Assembly: GCA_030950365.1 (NCBI GenBank)
Contig: JAUZRQ010000012.1
Span: 1 to 41,722 of the forward strand
Direction of reading: 5' to 3'
Source: Candidatus Zhuqueibacterota bacterium
GTDB taxonomy: Bacteria; Zhuqueibacterota; Zhuqueibacteria; Zhuqueibacterales; Geothermadaptataceae
DNA length: 41,722 nt
The position numbers and the translations under genes are program-made. Positions 35,601 through 41,722 of this stretch are shown piece after piece (within the stretch, counting starts at the first letter, position 1; each line of letters begins with the position of its first letter). The notes beneath the pieces were generated by a model. The model ran no database searches. It saw only the letters and a list, made by a program, of their open reading frames with translations, and was not told the DNA's origin.

Positions 35601-38077
35601 GTGCCAGCTATGGACTGGAAAAGGGCTGGATCGCTTATCAACACTCCGAGTTTGAAAAGGCCCTCGACCTGATCGATGACGTCCAGGCGTTGCTGGAAAA
35701 AGCGGCAAAGGGCTTTCCGCAGAATCCGTTTTTGCAGAGCTGTCAGGCGGATTTGTATCATCTCAAAGGCAACATAATGGCCCGCCGCGGACTGTCGGCG
35801 GACGCCGAGCTGCTGTTTAAAATGGCGACTCAGGCCTATCAGCATGCCCGGAAAACCGTTCCCGGGCTGCTGGATATCCGCTTTCAATTGTGCCTGGTGT
35901 ACCTCGACTGGGCTCGCTTTTATCTCCTATTGGGCAATTATGTCGGCGCGAGTCAGAGCCTGCGCACGGTTGAGAGCATTCTCGATGACTTGCGTGAGGC
36001 AGGCGCCGCATCCGATTGGCTGCACAATCTGATCGGTCTGATGCAGTTCGAATTTGCGCAGCTCTTTCTTGACCTCGCCTCGAATAAAGAAGCCGCCGAA
36101 TACCTTACGGCCGCCATTGCCACGTTTGAAGCCTATCATCAGGCCTGGCCGGATAGCATCGAGGCCAGGCACAACCTCGCCATCAGCCTCATGGCCCGGC
36201 TGTTGCTGGCCCGCCACGCCGATGACGTGCCGAAGGCTCATGACGATTATCATGCCGCGTTGACGCTGTTCAAGCAGAGTCTGGCCCGGATGCCCGGTCA
36301 CCGGATACTGGAGCGCAATCGCCTGGTGGGCATGCTTCTGTTCTCGCGGTTATTGCTAAACGAGGACACCATCCAGGCGCAGCAATTGCTGCGGCAGGTG
36401 CACAACGAGGCCGAGGCAGCCGGCAGCAGCGCGCGTTTCGATGGGCTGTCTCTGCAGGCGCAGGCGTTCATCCTTCGCGGCAAAATCCTGATGGTTTCGC
36501 AAAAGCCGATTCTGGCCACGCAGGTGTTTGGCAAGGCGAGGGAGCTTCTGGATAAAGCCCGGGAATGCTGTCCGGACAATCCGCAGCTCCGCATGCAACT
36601 GGCCGATTTGCACATGGCCACGGCGCGGGCATATTACCTGCAGGGTGACGGAAAACTGGCTCTGGAGTATTATGAACAGGCTCTTGATGCTTTTGGAAAG
36701 CTGCTGGAAGCTGGCTACGAAAATATCGATATTTTGTTCAGTTTTGCTGAAACGCTTGCGCAGCTCGGCTTCGTGCACAACGAACACGGCCGCGAGCAGG
36801 AAGCCCTTGCCCGCCTGATGAAGTCCCTCGAAACGTTTGAACGATGTGTATTGAAAGCGCCGAAATTCGTGGATGCGTACCGTCGCACTGGCGATATTCA
36901 TTTGATGGTGGCCCATATTTCGCTGAAAGCCCGATCGTCCGAAAGCGCCGGCGATAGCTTCAAGCGCGCGATTTCGGCCTATGAACAGGCGATCAAGATC
37001 GACGGCGGAGACATGCTAACGCTGTCCAGCATGGCCCGGGCGCATTTGCAGTATGGAGAATTTTTGGCCGACAGCAATGACTACGGCCAGGCGCTGTGGC
37101 AATTCAATCAAGCGGTGCAGGAATTCGAGCGCATTCTTCAAAGCGAGCCCGGCCAGGTTTCGGCGCAAAAGCGGCTTGGGGATGCCTTGCTCAATCTGGG
37201 CGACCTGCACATGAAATATGCGCAATATCACGAGGCCAAAGAGAAATTCTATCAGGCGCAGCGAGCCTATGATGCGGTGCTGGACATTACTCCGGATGAC
37301 CTTGAGGCGCTGTATTCGCGGGCAGTAAGCCGTGGCAATCTGGCCGGAGCCGGCATGCAGTTGCATGAATACGACCAGGCATTGTCCATGTTTCAGCAGG
37401 CCGTGCAGGATTATCAAAAGGTTCGGGAGCTGAATGAGGACTATGGCAATGCTCTGTTTAACCAGGGGCTGTCGTTCATGGCCATGGCGCGGATTCTGCA
37501 GTCTGGCCACAAATGGGAGGGGGCGCAATCCAACCTGGAAAAAGCGATTCATGCTTTCGATGACTGGCTGAAGCTGCATCCGGATGATCCGGACGCCGTG
37601 CAGCAAAAAGCCACCGCCACGGCCGCTCTGGCGGAAATTTATGTGGGCAAAGAGCTGCTGGAATCGGCTAAAATCTATTTCGAGCGCGCGATCAAAATTT
37701 TGCAGAAACTGCTGGATGATGATGTGCGAGCCTGCCCGGCGGCGCTGGACATCAGTCGCGTGACCGAAAAACTGGTCGATGTGTTGGAGAAGCAGAGCGA
37801 GCATAAAGAAGCCGCTGCGCGGCTGCGAGCCGCACTGTCCATGCTGCAAAAGCTGTTGCCACTGGAGGACCGCAAGGTCGATGTGCTGATGCAGTTGGGA
37901 GCTCTCCATAAACGACTCGCCGAACTTTACGCGCGCGAAAACATCGCCGATGCAGTTCGTACGCATTTTCAGAAAGCCTTCCAGAGCTATTACGATGCCT
38001 TCCAACTCACCCCCGATGACGCCACCCTGCGCCTGACCTTACAGGATTTGAAAAAACGGATGAAGGAGTTTGAATAG
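32681..38077 (+). CDS. giant P-loop ATPase with long TPR array, STAND-like
   Basis: This is a 1798-residue cytoplasmic protein. Residues of about 20-400 form a P-loop NTPase: Walker A GPDGMGKS (51-58), Walker B KLVFVFD (Asp257), a following VPRSVLLLTGK strand, then FEAISRDRARLFF and GHSRLTPLHLVSG, which resemble the end of STAND/AAA modules. A winged-helix-like section (about 405-480) follows. The remaining 1300 residues are almost continuous TPR-like helical pairs, for example LGDLHMKYAQYHEAKEKFYQA and AARAYYLQGDGKLALEYYEQA-like segments. No toxin or effector domain, membrane segment or signal peptide is visible at either end. By architecture it could be a STAND-type sensor or a scaffold; neither function nor defence role is shown. 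The ATG at 32681 lacks a strong ribosome binding site. Confidence 0.8.
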   Translation: MNVQDGLQQQDIRPTPKSQVFLTPAQHKTIETFKRALTERPANPWLFYLHGPDGMGKSWILKQIVQHCDRQRFMSPVVPEASGSNGHYHRTPAQTPGVPVAMLDFSIAPRGVVRPREPFFALMDLRRQLGRFHINLPVFDVAALLYLFRSGQLMPATLQRLFPQAIRPFVYALSDLILDNWKDNAAEDFLDPIERFCRNHSYPVAYQPDMARTTLKKCLTAHDPAQLLQSLAGIFISELRLQSEHAPDERKLVFVFDHLPEGALQYAGKSMEPLGQPVFWIRRFCELLMQVPRSVLLLTGKTADGWPATASDPSWHAETIRFEAISRDRARLFFQHAVVAPREVQKTALTLAGNGHSRLTPLHLVSGCRLAQIMHRQNGQQEPHALSMQTDPRMTLARNLIHHLPRDLAFGMIALSAARSFDIDMYLYLGKSLVFNATAPFFKMLRQMPFLVELPGSRPSQFQVHPAFCESFKSIGGRLVSRAHQALYTYYSRRADAGEATARAEAVYHLRRAAGERGILAWIEAFDEAIERERFAECHALLAVLPEMGVGAPFWKARISQALARYYARIGSRRSALHSLKSGLQQASAAIRQQPEVPHAYMGKIRLCASLARHDVQMGDPDSASGHIRELLETCDALLQQEPNHVAAMAFKAEGHFLLAVAESQKSGLKSALPHFDTAEKHIRDALHRAPRYAEALRIKSRILFARGWMRFQNMQPEQAEQDFRQALNSLDSMRFPTPADLHLKARFHLGGARLQRDRAEFLQAIDQLELAYQAIDTANRQLPENLDIAVTKIRVFIESGWTFWLVAEDQRARECFEAAIKLAEFYLASYPEDYRLMAGLATVLYLQMLRDARPETLQQAQKATPGVHALVFKLLRQRKTGMPTPSRLYALLIDIGDALEWHHDTSQAMKVFKQAAKIADAAALRHALIAAERLLKIYEHSDDRDAAEEVIGQMAEIETAEADRDGLHGLIARASYGLEKGWIAYQHSEFEKALDLIDDVQALLEKAAKGFPQNPFLQSCQADLYHLKGNIMARRGLSADAELLFKMATQAYQHARKTVPGLLDIRFQLCLVYLDWARFYLLLGNYVGASQSLRTVESILDDLREAGAASDWLHNLIGLMQFEFAQLFLDLASNKEAAEYLTAAIATFEAYHQAWPDSIEARHNLAISLMARLLLARHADDVPKAHDDYHAALTLFKQSLARMPGHRILERNRLVGMLLFSRLLLNEDTIQAQQLLRQVHNEAEAAGSSARFDGLSLQAQAFILRGKILMVSQKPILATQVFGKARELLDKARECCPDNPQLRMQLADLHMATARAYYLQGDGKLALEYYEQALDAFGKLLEAGYENIDILFSFAETLAQLGFVHNEHGREQEALARLMKSLETFERCVLKAPKFVDAYRRTGDIHLMVAHISLKARSSESAGDSFKRAISAYEQAIKIDGGDMLTLSSMARAHLQYGEFLADSNDYGQALWQFNQAVQEFERILQSEPGQVSAQKRLGDALLNLGDLHMKYAQYHEAKEKFYQAQRAYDAVLDITPDDLEALYSRAVSRGNLAGAGMQLHEYDQALSMFQQAVQDYQKVRELNEDYGNALFNQGLSFMAMARILQSGHKWEGAQSNLEKAIHAFDDWLKLHPDDPDAVQQKATATAALAEIYVGKELLESAKIYFERAIKILQKLLDDDVRACPAALDISRVTEKLVDVLEKQSEHKEAAARLRAALSMLQKLLPLEDRKVDVLMQLGALHKRLAELYARENIADAVRTHFQKAFQSYYDAFQLTPDDATLRLTLQDLKKRMKEFE

Positions 38078-38180
38078 AGGAGGAGGTTAGGGCTTTAGCC
38101 TGCTTTGTGTGAGCCCGGGTGAATGGATCGAATCCGGGCCATGCATGGCAAAGGTTGCGTTGGGTGGGTTCCACTTTAGA

Positions 38181-38205
38181 GCTTTAATTTTTTAAAAATT
38201 AAAGC
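38181..38205. terminator. A+T palindrome after the giant gene, possible terminator
   Basis: GCTTTAATTTTT and AAAAATTAAAGC are perfect 12-base arms around one base. The stem is A+T-rich and lies about 100 bases after the giant ATPase stop codon. It could act as a weak bidirectional terminator or be another dispersed palindrome. Confidence 0.4.
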
Positions 38206-38402
38206 CATAGCTATTCATCGAGCAATCAAAAAAGTGAAATCTCGCAGAGCGCGCAGTGTGCGCAGAGAGCATTCAGCTGAATTTACCCTGAATAGGCTGT
38301 CGGCGCTGCTCTGAATAAAGTACGGTTAAAATGGATGACGAACATATTCTCGAAGGTTCATCAAATAAAAGCAAGAGACAAAAAAGGCAACTATTCAGCG
38401 AA

Positions 38403-38441
38403 TTCCCCTCCTTCCCAAGTTAAACTTGGGAAGGAGGGGAA
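38403..38441. repeat. palindromic stem-loop repeat, copy 3 (extended)
   Basis: A 39-base perfect palindrome with 19-base arms (TTCCCCTCCTTCCCAAGTT and its complement) around a single base. The TCCCAAGTT/AACTTGGGA core matches the layout of the copies at 59-85 and 175-201, with changes again paired in both arms. It is followed by a run of six A, so on the minus strand it is preceded by T and would not terminate plus-strand transcription. Confidence 0.7.
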
Positions 38442-38574
38442 AAAACCGCTTTTTTGTGTTGCATCTTAGCTTTGTGTGCAAATTTTAAAAAAAACCTAAA
38501 TGCCAGCACCAAAGCCCTGTTTCATTGCTCGCCTGAAAGATAACGGTTTACCCATTCAGATTTGACATTTTTTC

Positions 38575-38658
38575 TGTCATTCTGGTTTTTTAGCGGCGAC
38601 TCAATAGGAGCCGCTGAAATGCCGGAATCTCATATCCGGCACGTTCTATGGAATAACA
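38575..38658. repeat. MITE-like inverted-repeat element, short copy
   Basis: Bases 38575-38637 align with 10462-10523, sharing TGTCATTC, GCGGCGA and CTGAAATGSCGGAATCTCAT followed by ATCC. The right half of the long copy is missing; the element ends near GGAATAACA (38650-38658), an imperfect inverted match to its start. An internal hairpin AGCGGC...GCCGCT is better preserved than in the long copy. Confidence 0.6.
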
Positions 38659-38781
38659 AATAAATGTCAATTATGACTGAATAGTTCTAAAAACTAAAAA
38701 TAAAGGTAATCGCTTATTCCATTCTCCGCCAGTGATGTTTGCCTCTCTGATATTTTACATCTGCCCCTTTGAATAAAAAAC

Positions 38782-38810
38782 TTGAAATAGTTAATAAAGT
38801 ATTTTAGATT
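38782..38810 (+). promoter_or_regulatory. candidate promoter of the toxin-antitoxin pair
   Basis: TTGAAA (38782-38787) and TAGATT (38805-38810) are separated by 17 bases in an A+T-rich context, 47 bases before the antitoxin ATG. The -35 box matches consensus at five of six positions and the -10 box at four of six. This is pattern-based only, and promoter consensus in this lineage is unknown. Confidence 0.35.
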
Positions 38811-38856
38811 GAATTCAGTCGAAGAATTTTATGAATCAAATCCGGAGATTGCAATA

Positions 38857-39102
38857 ATGACCAGGGTCATTCTACAATTGGAGGATTCGGACTACAGGCT
38901 CCTGAAGCAGCTTTCGCGTCGCAAAGGCAAATCTATTGAAAAGCTTATTTCTGAATGGATTGCACAATTTTCTGAACAGCAAGATCAAACTGGCGATCTG
39001 GACGTTCGGCAGGACCCGATCTATCAATTTGAGGGTTATGATTCGAAAGCTCCGGAGGATTTTTCGGTTCAGGCCGATAAGTACATCTATCAGGAAAAAT
39101 GA
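38857..39102 (+). CDS. putative VapB-type antitoxin
   Basis: This is an 81-residue protein directly upstream of a PIN-domain toxin and overlapping it by four bases (ATGA). An N-terminal strand (RVILQLEDSDYRLLKQLSRRKGKSIEKLISEWIAQF) resembles a ribbon-helix-helix DNA-binding segment, as in many antitoxins. The acidic, aromatic C-terminal half (about 45-81, with YQFEGYDSKAPEDFS) would be the toxin-binding tail. I do not recognise a specific antitoxin family beyond this, so the call rests on position and layout. ATG 38857 has GGAG nine bases upstream. By analogy the pair is probably autoregulated. Confidence 0.8.
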   Translation: MTRVILQLEDSDYRLLKQLSRRKGKSIEKLISEWIAQFSEQQDQTGDLDVRQDPIYQFEGYDSKAPEDFSVQADKYIYQEK

Positions 39103-39512
39103 AATACGTGTTTGTCGATACGAACGGCTGGATCGCGCTGGCCAATAAGCGTGATCAATATCACAAAGCAGCCGTGGAATTGAATAAAAGTCTTCTCGAC
39201 CGTGGATGTCGATACATCACCACCAATTATATCCTCGATGAGACCCTCACTGGTATTTTGTATCGCGTTGGCTATGCAGCCGCTGTAGACTTCGGCCAAA
39301 AACTTCGTTCTTCCCAAGTCACGACCATCCTTTTTATTTCGGAAAGCCTGGAAGAAAAAGCATGGCAATTATTCTGCAAATTTGCGGATAAACGGTTTTC
39401 TTTTACTGATTGTACATCGTTTGTCATCATGGAAGATCGCCAGAGCCACGATGCCTTTACCAACGGTCACCATTTCGAACAAATGGGATATACAGCTCTT
39501 ATGAGTTCATGA
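39099..39512 (+). CDS. PIN-domain toxin, VapC-like ribonuclease
   Basis: This is a 137-residue PIN-domain protein. The acidic metal-binding residues are Asp7 (VFVDTNGWIAL), Glu48 (NYILDETLTG), Asp104 (FSFTDCTSFVIM) and Asp118 (SHDAFTNGHHFEQMGY), so the active site looks intact. VapC toxins are Mg2+-dependent RNases that cut tRNA or rRNA when freed from their antitoxin. It starts at ATG 39099 within the antitoxin's last codons, the usual toxin-antitoxin arrangement. It lies in the repeat-rich section between the giant ATPase gene and a truncated yceI. Confidence 0.93.
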   Translation: MKYVFVDTNGWIALANKRDQYHKAAVELNKSLLDRGCRYITTNYILDETLTGILYRVGYAAAVDFGQKLRSSQVTTILFISESLEEKAWQLFCKFADKRFSFTDCTSFVIMEDRQSHDAFTNGHHFEQMGYTALMSS

Positions 39513-39688
39513 TGAATAGAGCTTTTCTATCAAAGTAATGCCCTAATGCAGAGATCATCCCAAACATTAAATACTGGCTTTTTCGGGACAGGCTGTTGAA
39601 ATTAGTTCAACATTTTCGAGAAATAAAAAAACTGCAGGCCAGACCGGGCTGCCCTGCGGATTGGGGACTGGAGGACATGTCGGGGGAA

Positions 39689-40087
39689 TTATTGCCTGGC
39701 AACCGCCTCGCCATTGATTTCAATTTTCACTTCATTGCCGACCACAAGCCAGCCGTTATCCAGGCTCTTGCTCCAGTTGACACCAAAATCCTTGCGGTTG
39801 ATTTTGAGCATGCCTTCGACACCGAACCGCTTTTCGCCAATCTTCGGATTGTTGATGGGGCCGAATAGCGTAAAGGGAATTTCCACCGGGCGGGTTTTGC
39901 CGCGGATGGTTAAATTGCCAATGGCCACATACTGATCGCTGCGTTTTTCGATGCGGGTGCTTTCGAAGCGCAGCGTCGAAAAGCGTTTCACTGCAAAGAA
40001 ATCCGAACTGCGCAGATGATTGTCGCGCCTGGTCACACCGGTGTTGATGCTGGCGGCATCAATGACGACCTTGACCGATGACTACCG
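39689..40087 (-). pseudogene. yceI, 5'-truncated
   Basis: About 130 codons encode the C-terminal two thirds of a YceI-family lipocalin-like protein, a family that binds polyisoprenoid-type lipids in the periplasm. In frame one reads SSVKVVIDAASINTGVTRRDNHLRSSDFF, then FESTRIEKRS, IGNLTIRGKTRPVEIPFTLFGP and the final VKIEINGEAVARQ. Family members start about 60 residues earlier, with a signal peptide and a region like WxIDPAHSxVxFxVKH. None of that is present: a TAG stop lies directly before SSVKVV (at about 40085-40087) and the upstream sequence is unrelated. An internal GTG or ATG start would give a protein without export signal or the first strands. It is probably a deletion or insertion remnant. 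Confidence 0.75.
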
Positions 40088-40324
40088 ATATCAGATATGA
40101 AAACACCCTTTTGGTGGCAATACCATTTCCACAACATGCAAATGGCGGATGGGAGACATCCAAAATGCCTCGCCTTTGCCGCCGATTTTGATTCAGGCAT
40201 AAAAAATGATTTCGTGGGAAGATTATTGCCATTGACGCGTGTTTCTATTATGTTATGCCATGAGTTCGATTGGCATTTCTCATGAGAAGATCGGATCATT
40301 CAAACTAAAATGGGAAGGAAATCC

Positions 40325-41305
40325 ATGCTCATCAAAATAAAAGAAGGTTGGAAGCTTTCCGAAAGCGAGGTGGCTCCGGAAGAGGCGTATTTCAATCGCC
40401 GTGCGTTTCTGCGCAAATTGGGGTGGACTGGTCTCGGGGTCATCGGACTACAGGCCGGTTGGCTGTCTGCAGTATTGGCCGGTCAGGGCAAAAAGAAAAA
40501 CGGCGTCTGGCAAACCATCCCCGACCCGGCGCCGCCGTATCCTGTGCCGCGCAACCCGCGCTACACGGCGGATCGCCCGCTGACGCCCGAGGAAATTGCG
40601 GCCTCTTACAACAACTTTTACGAATTCACCATGGAAAAAGACCGCGTGTGGCAACTCGCCAAACATTTTGAAACCCAGCCCTGGAAAATCGAGATTCGCG
40701 GCGAGGTGCACAAACCGATGACGCTCGATCTGGATGACCTGCTCAAGCGCATGCCCCTCGAAGAGCGCATCTACCGCCACCGGTGCGTTGAGGCGTGGTC
40801 CATGGTGGTGCCCTGGAGCGGTTTTGCGTTCAAGCGGCTGGTGGACCTGGTGCAGCCGACCTCGAAAGCGCAGTATGTGCGCATGGTGTCGTTCCTGCGC
40901 CCATCGCAGGCGCCCGGGCAAAAGCAGCGGCATTACCCGTGGCCCTATTTCGAAGGATTGACCATGGCCGAAGCCACCAATGAGCTGACGTTTCTGGCCA
41001 CAGGAATTTACGGCCATGCTCTGCCGCCGCAGCATGGTGCGCCCATCCGGCTGGTCACGCCGTGGAAGTACGGCTTCAAAAGCATCAAATCCATTGTGCT
41101 GATCGAATTCACGCGCAAACAACCGCGCACGTTCTGGAATGACCTCGTGCCGGATGAGTATGATTTCTGGGCCAACGTGAATCCCAAAGTGCCGCACCCG
41201 CGCTGGTCGCAGGCCACCGAACGGGATATCGGGACGGGCAAGCGCATCCCCACGCGCCTGTACAATGGCTATGAGGCGTTTGTCGCGCATTTATACCGGG
41301 GCTGA
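40325..41305 (+). CDS. msrP: protein-methionine-sulfoxide reductase catalytic subunit
   Basis: This is a 326-residue MsrP (YedY), the molybdenum-cofactor enzyme that repairs oxidised methionines in periplasmic proteins. A Tat signal is present (NRRAFLRKLGW, Arg25-Arg26), with the same N-terminal extension before the twin Arg as the E. coli enzyme. The molybdenum ligand is Cys154 in YRHRCVEAWSMVVPWSGF. ASYNNFYEF, WKIEIRGEVHKP and the C-terminal HGAPIRLVTPWKYGFKSIKSIVLIE are family hallmarks. AAGGAA precedes ATG 40325. The haem partner gene msrQ is not adjacent; a cation exchanger gene follows 37 bases later. Confidence 0.96.
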   Translation: MLIKIKEGWKLSESEVAPEEAYFNRRAFLRKLGWTGLGVIGLQAGWLSAVLAGQGKKKNGVWQTIPDPAPPYPVPRNPRYTADRPLTPEEIAASYNNFYEFTMEKDRVWQLAKHFETQPWKIEIRGEVHKPMTLDLDDLLKRMPLEERIYRHRCVEAWSMVVPWSGFAFKRLVDLVQPTSKAQYVRMVSFLRPSQAPGQKQRHYPWPYFEGLTMAEATNELTFLATGIYGHALPPQHGAPIRLVTPWKYGFKSIKSIVLIEFTRKQPRTFWNDLVPDEYDFWANVNPKVPHPRWSQATERDIGTGKRIPTRLYNGYEAFVAHLYRG

Positions 41306-41342
41306 ATCATTCCATGGAACAAAGCAGAAAGGAACGCCGCCT

Positions 41343-41722
41343 GTGCTGAAATCGCTTTTGAACAGGCCATCGAATGCGCTGTTGCTGCTTGGCTTGGCTG
41401 CCATTGCCGGTGAATTTTTGCACTGGCCAGGCCTGCTGTTGTTTGTGCTGTCCACCCTCGGCATTGTACCGCTGGCGCGGCTGATGGGCGAAGCCACCGA
41501 GGGGCTGGCGGTGCACACCGGTCCGAAAATCGGCGGCTTGCTGAACGCCACCCTGGGCAACGCCGCGGAGCTGATCATCACCATCGTGGCCATTCGGGCT
41601 GGATTGCTGGAGCTGGTGAAGGCATCCATTACCGGTTCCATCATCGGCAATTTGCTGCTGATTATGGGCGCGTCCATTTTGTTGGGAGGGGTGAAGCATG
41701 GCACGCAGCGGTTCGACCGCAC
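41343..41722 (+). CDS. Ca2+/H+ exchanger, 5' part (cut by window end)
   Basis: An open frame from GTG 41343 runs off the window, giving about 126 residues of a CaCA-superfamily calcium/proton antiporter (CAX/ChaA type) in the inner membrane. The first two hydrophobic segments are ALLLLGLAAIAGE and GLLLFVLSTLGIVPLARL. The diagnostic alpha-repeat follows: HTGPKIGGLLNATLGNAAELI, ITIVAIRAGLLELVKASITGSIIGNLLLIMG, with the conserved Gly-Asn-Ala-Ala-Glu ion-binding stretch. AAAGGA lies nine bases before the GTG. It lies 37 bases after msrP and may be cotranscribed. Confidence 0.92.
   Translation, partial: MLKSLLNRPSNALLLLGLAAIAGEFLHWPGLLLFVLSTLGIVPLARLMGEATEGLAVHTGPKIGGLLNATLGNAAELIITIVAIRAGLLELVKASITGSIIGNLLLIMGASILLGGVKHGTQRFDR

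Larger units (their letters stand above)
38078..38856. other. repeat-rich non-coding stretch
   Basis: No gene is supported over about 780 bases. It contains, in order, an A+T palindrome (38181-38205), a CGCAGAG/GCGCAG-rich motif (38241-38269) of the kind seen near 27990, a 39-base palindrome (38403-38441), a shorter MITE-like copy (38575-38658), and a candidate promoter for the toxin-antitoxin pair (38782-38810). Such clustering of repeats is typical of a site that has accepted insertions. Confidence 0.65.

Noticed and set aside
40097-40285. Short plus-strand open frame between the yceI remnant and msrP
   Set aside because: It lacks a ribosome binding site and family resemblance; a minus-strand frame of similar length overlaps it. 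No gene called.
40325-40400. Unusual N-terminal extension before the twin-arginine motif of MsrP
   Set aside because: The E. coli enzyme has a comparable segment before its twin arginines, so this is normal for the family.
1-41722. CRISPR arrays, rRNA, tRNA and riboswitches
   Set aside because: I saw no regularly spaced direct repeats, no rRNA-like conserved blocks, and no cobalamin, TPP or Moco riboswitch pattern upstream of the genes where one might be expected. A covariance search would be needed for a firm negative.

Overview
The window reads as a piece of chromosome from a Gram-negative, diderm bacterium with moderate to high GC. Evidence for the envelope type is a heptosyltransferase-like glycosyltransferase, DapF, an outer-membrane barrel protein, two lipoproteins with clear lipoboxes, a Tat-exported MsrP and several signal peptides. 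A GWxTD-domain lipoprotein next to a peptidase/TolB-propeller/outer-membrane-barrel protein is typical of the FCB superphylum and its uncultured relatives (Calditrichota/KSB1-like lineages). That placement is an inference from gene content; the window has no rRNA or ribosomal protein to test it.

Layout. 1-3000 (mostly minus strand): a YCII-family gene with a stop at its third codon, then yraN, rnhB and a stand-alone NAD(P)H-hydrate epimerase. 3266-5756: an unknown 86-residue protein, a SprA-related putative metalloprotease and an MBL-fold hydrolase. 5997-9336 looks like one operon: acyl-CoA thioesterase, queG, Lon-substrate-binding-domain protein, moaD, moaE and an MTH1187 protein, closed by a strong terminator. 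9469-11988: a [2Fe-2S] thioredoxin-like protein with a degenerate DJ-1/PfpI protein, then folE and a UPF0173 hydrolase. 12228-14492 (minus): a secreted GHL10 glycosidase-like protein with a C-terminal propeller. 14837-18572 is a tight operon: dapF, GT9 glycosyltransferase, DUF488 protein and an orphan histidine kinase. 18877-30460 is a long plus-strand run of envelope and exported proteins: peptidase/propeller/barrel protein, GWxTD lipoprotein, triple-BON protein, membrane-anchored paraoxonase-like protein, S9 peptidase, MltF-like transglycosylase and a cobalamin-binding-type protein. 30577-32405 (minus): dus and the SRAP gene.

32681-40090 looks like the accessory part. It holds a 1798-residue P-loop ATPase with a very long TPR array and a STAND-like layout, a 780-base non-coding stretch full of palindromic repeats, a VapBC-type toxin-antitoxin pair, and a 5'-truncated yceI. 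The window ends with msrP and the start of a Ca2+/H+ exchanger gene.

Three classes of repeat are visible: 27-39 base palindromes whose two arms change together between copies; a MITE-like element with TTGYCATTCCG ends and a shorter diverged copy 28 kb away; and a 68-base inverted repeat whose ends resemble insertion-sequence ends. The best candidates for new biology are the STAND-like giant and the exported peptidase-propeller-barrel/GWxTD/BON cassette. The smaller anomalies most worth checking are the YCII stop codon, the DJ-1 protein without its nucleophile and the truncated yceI.
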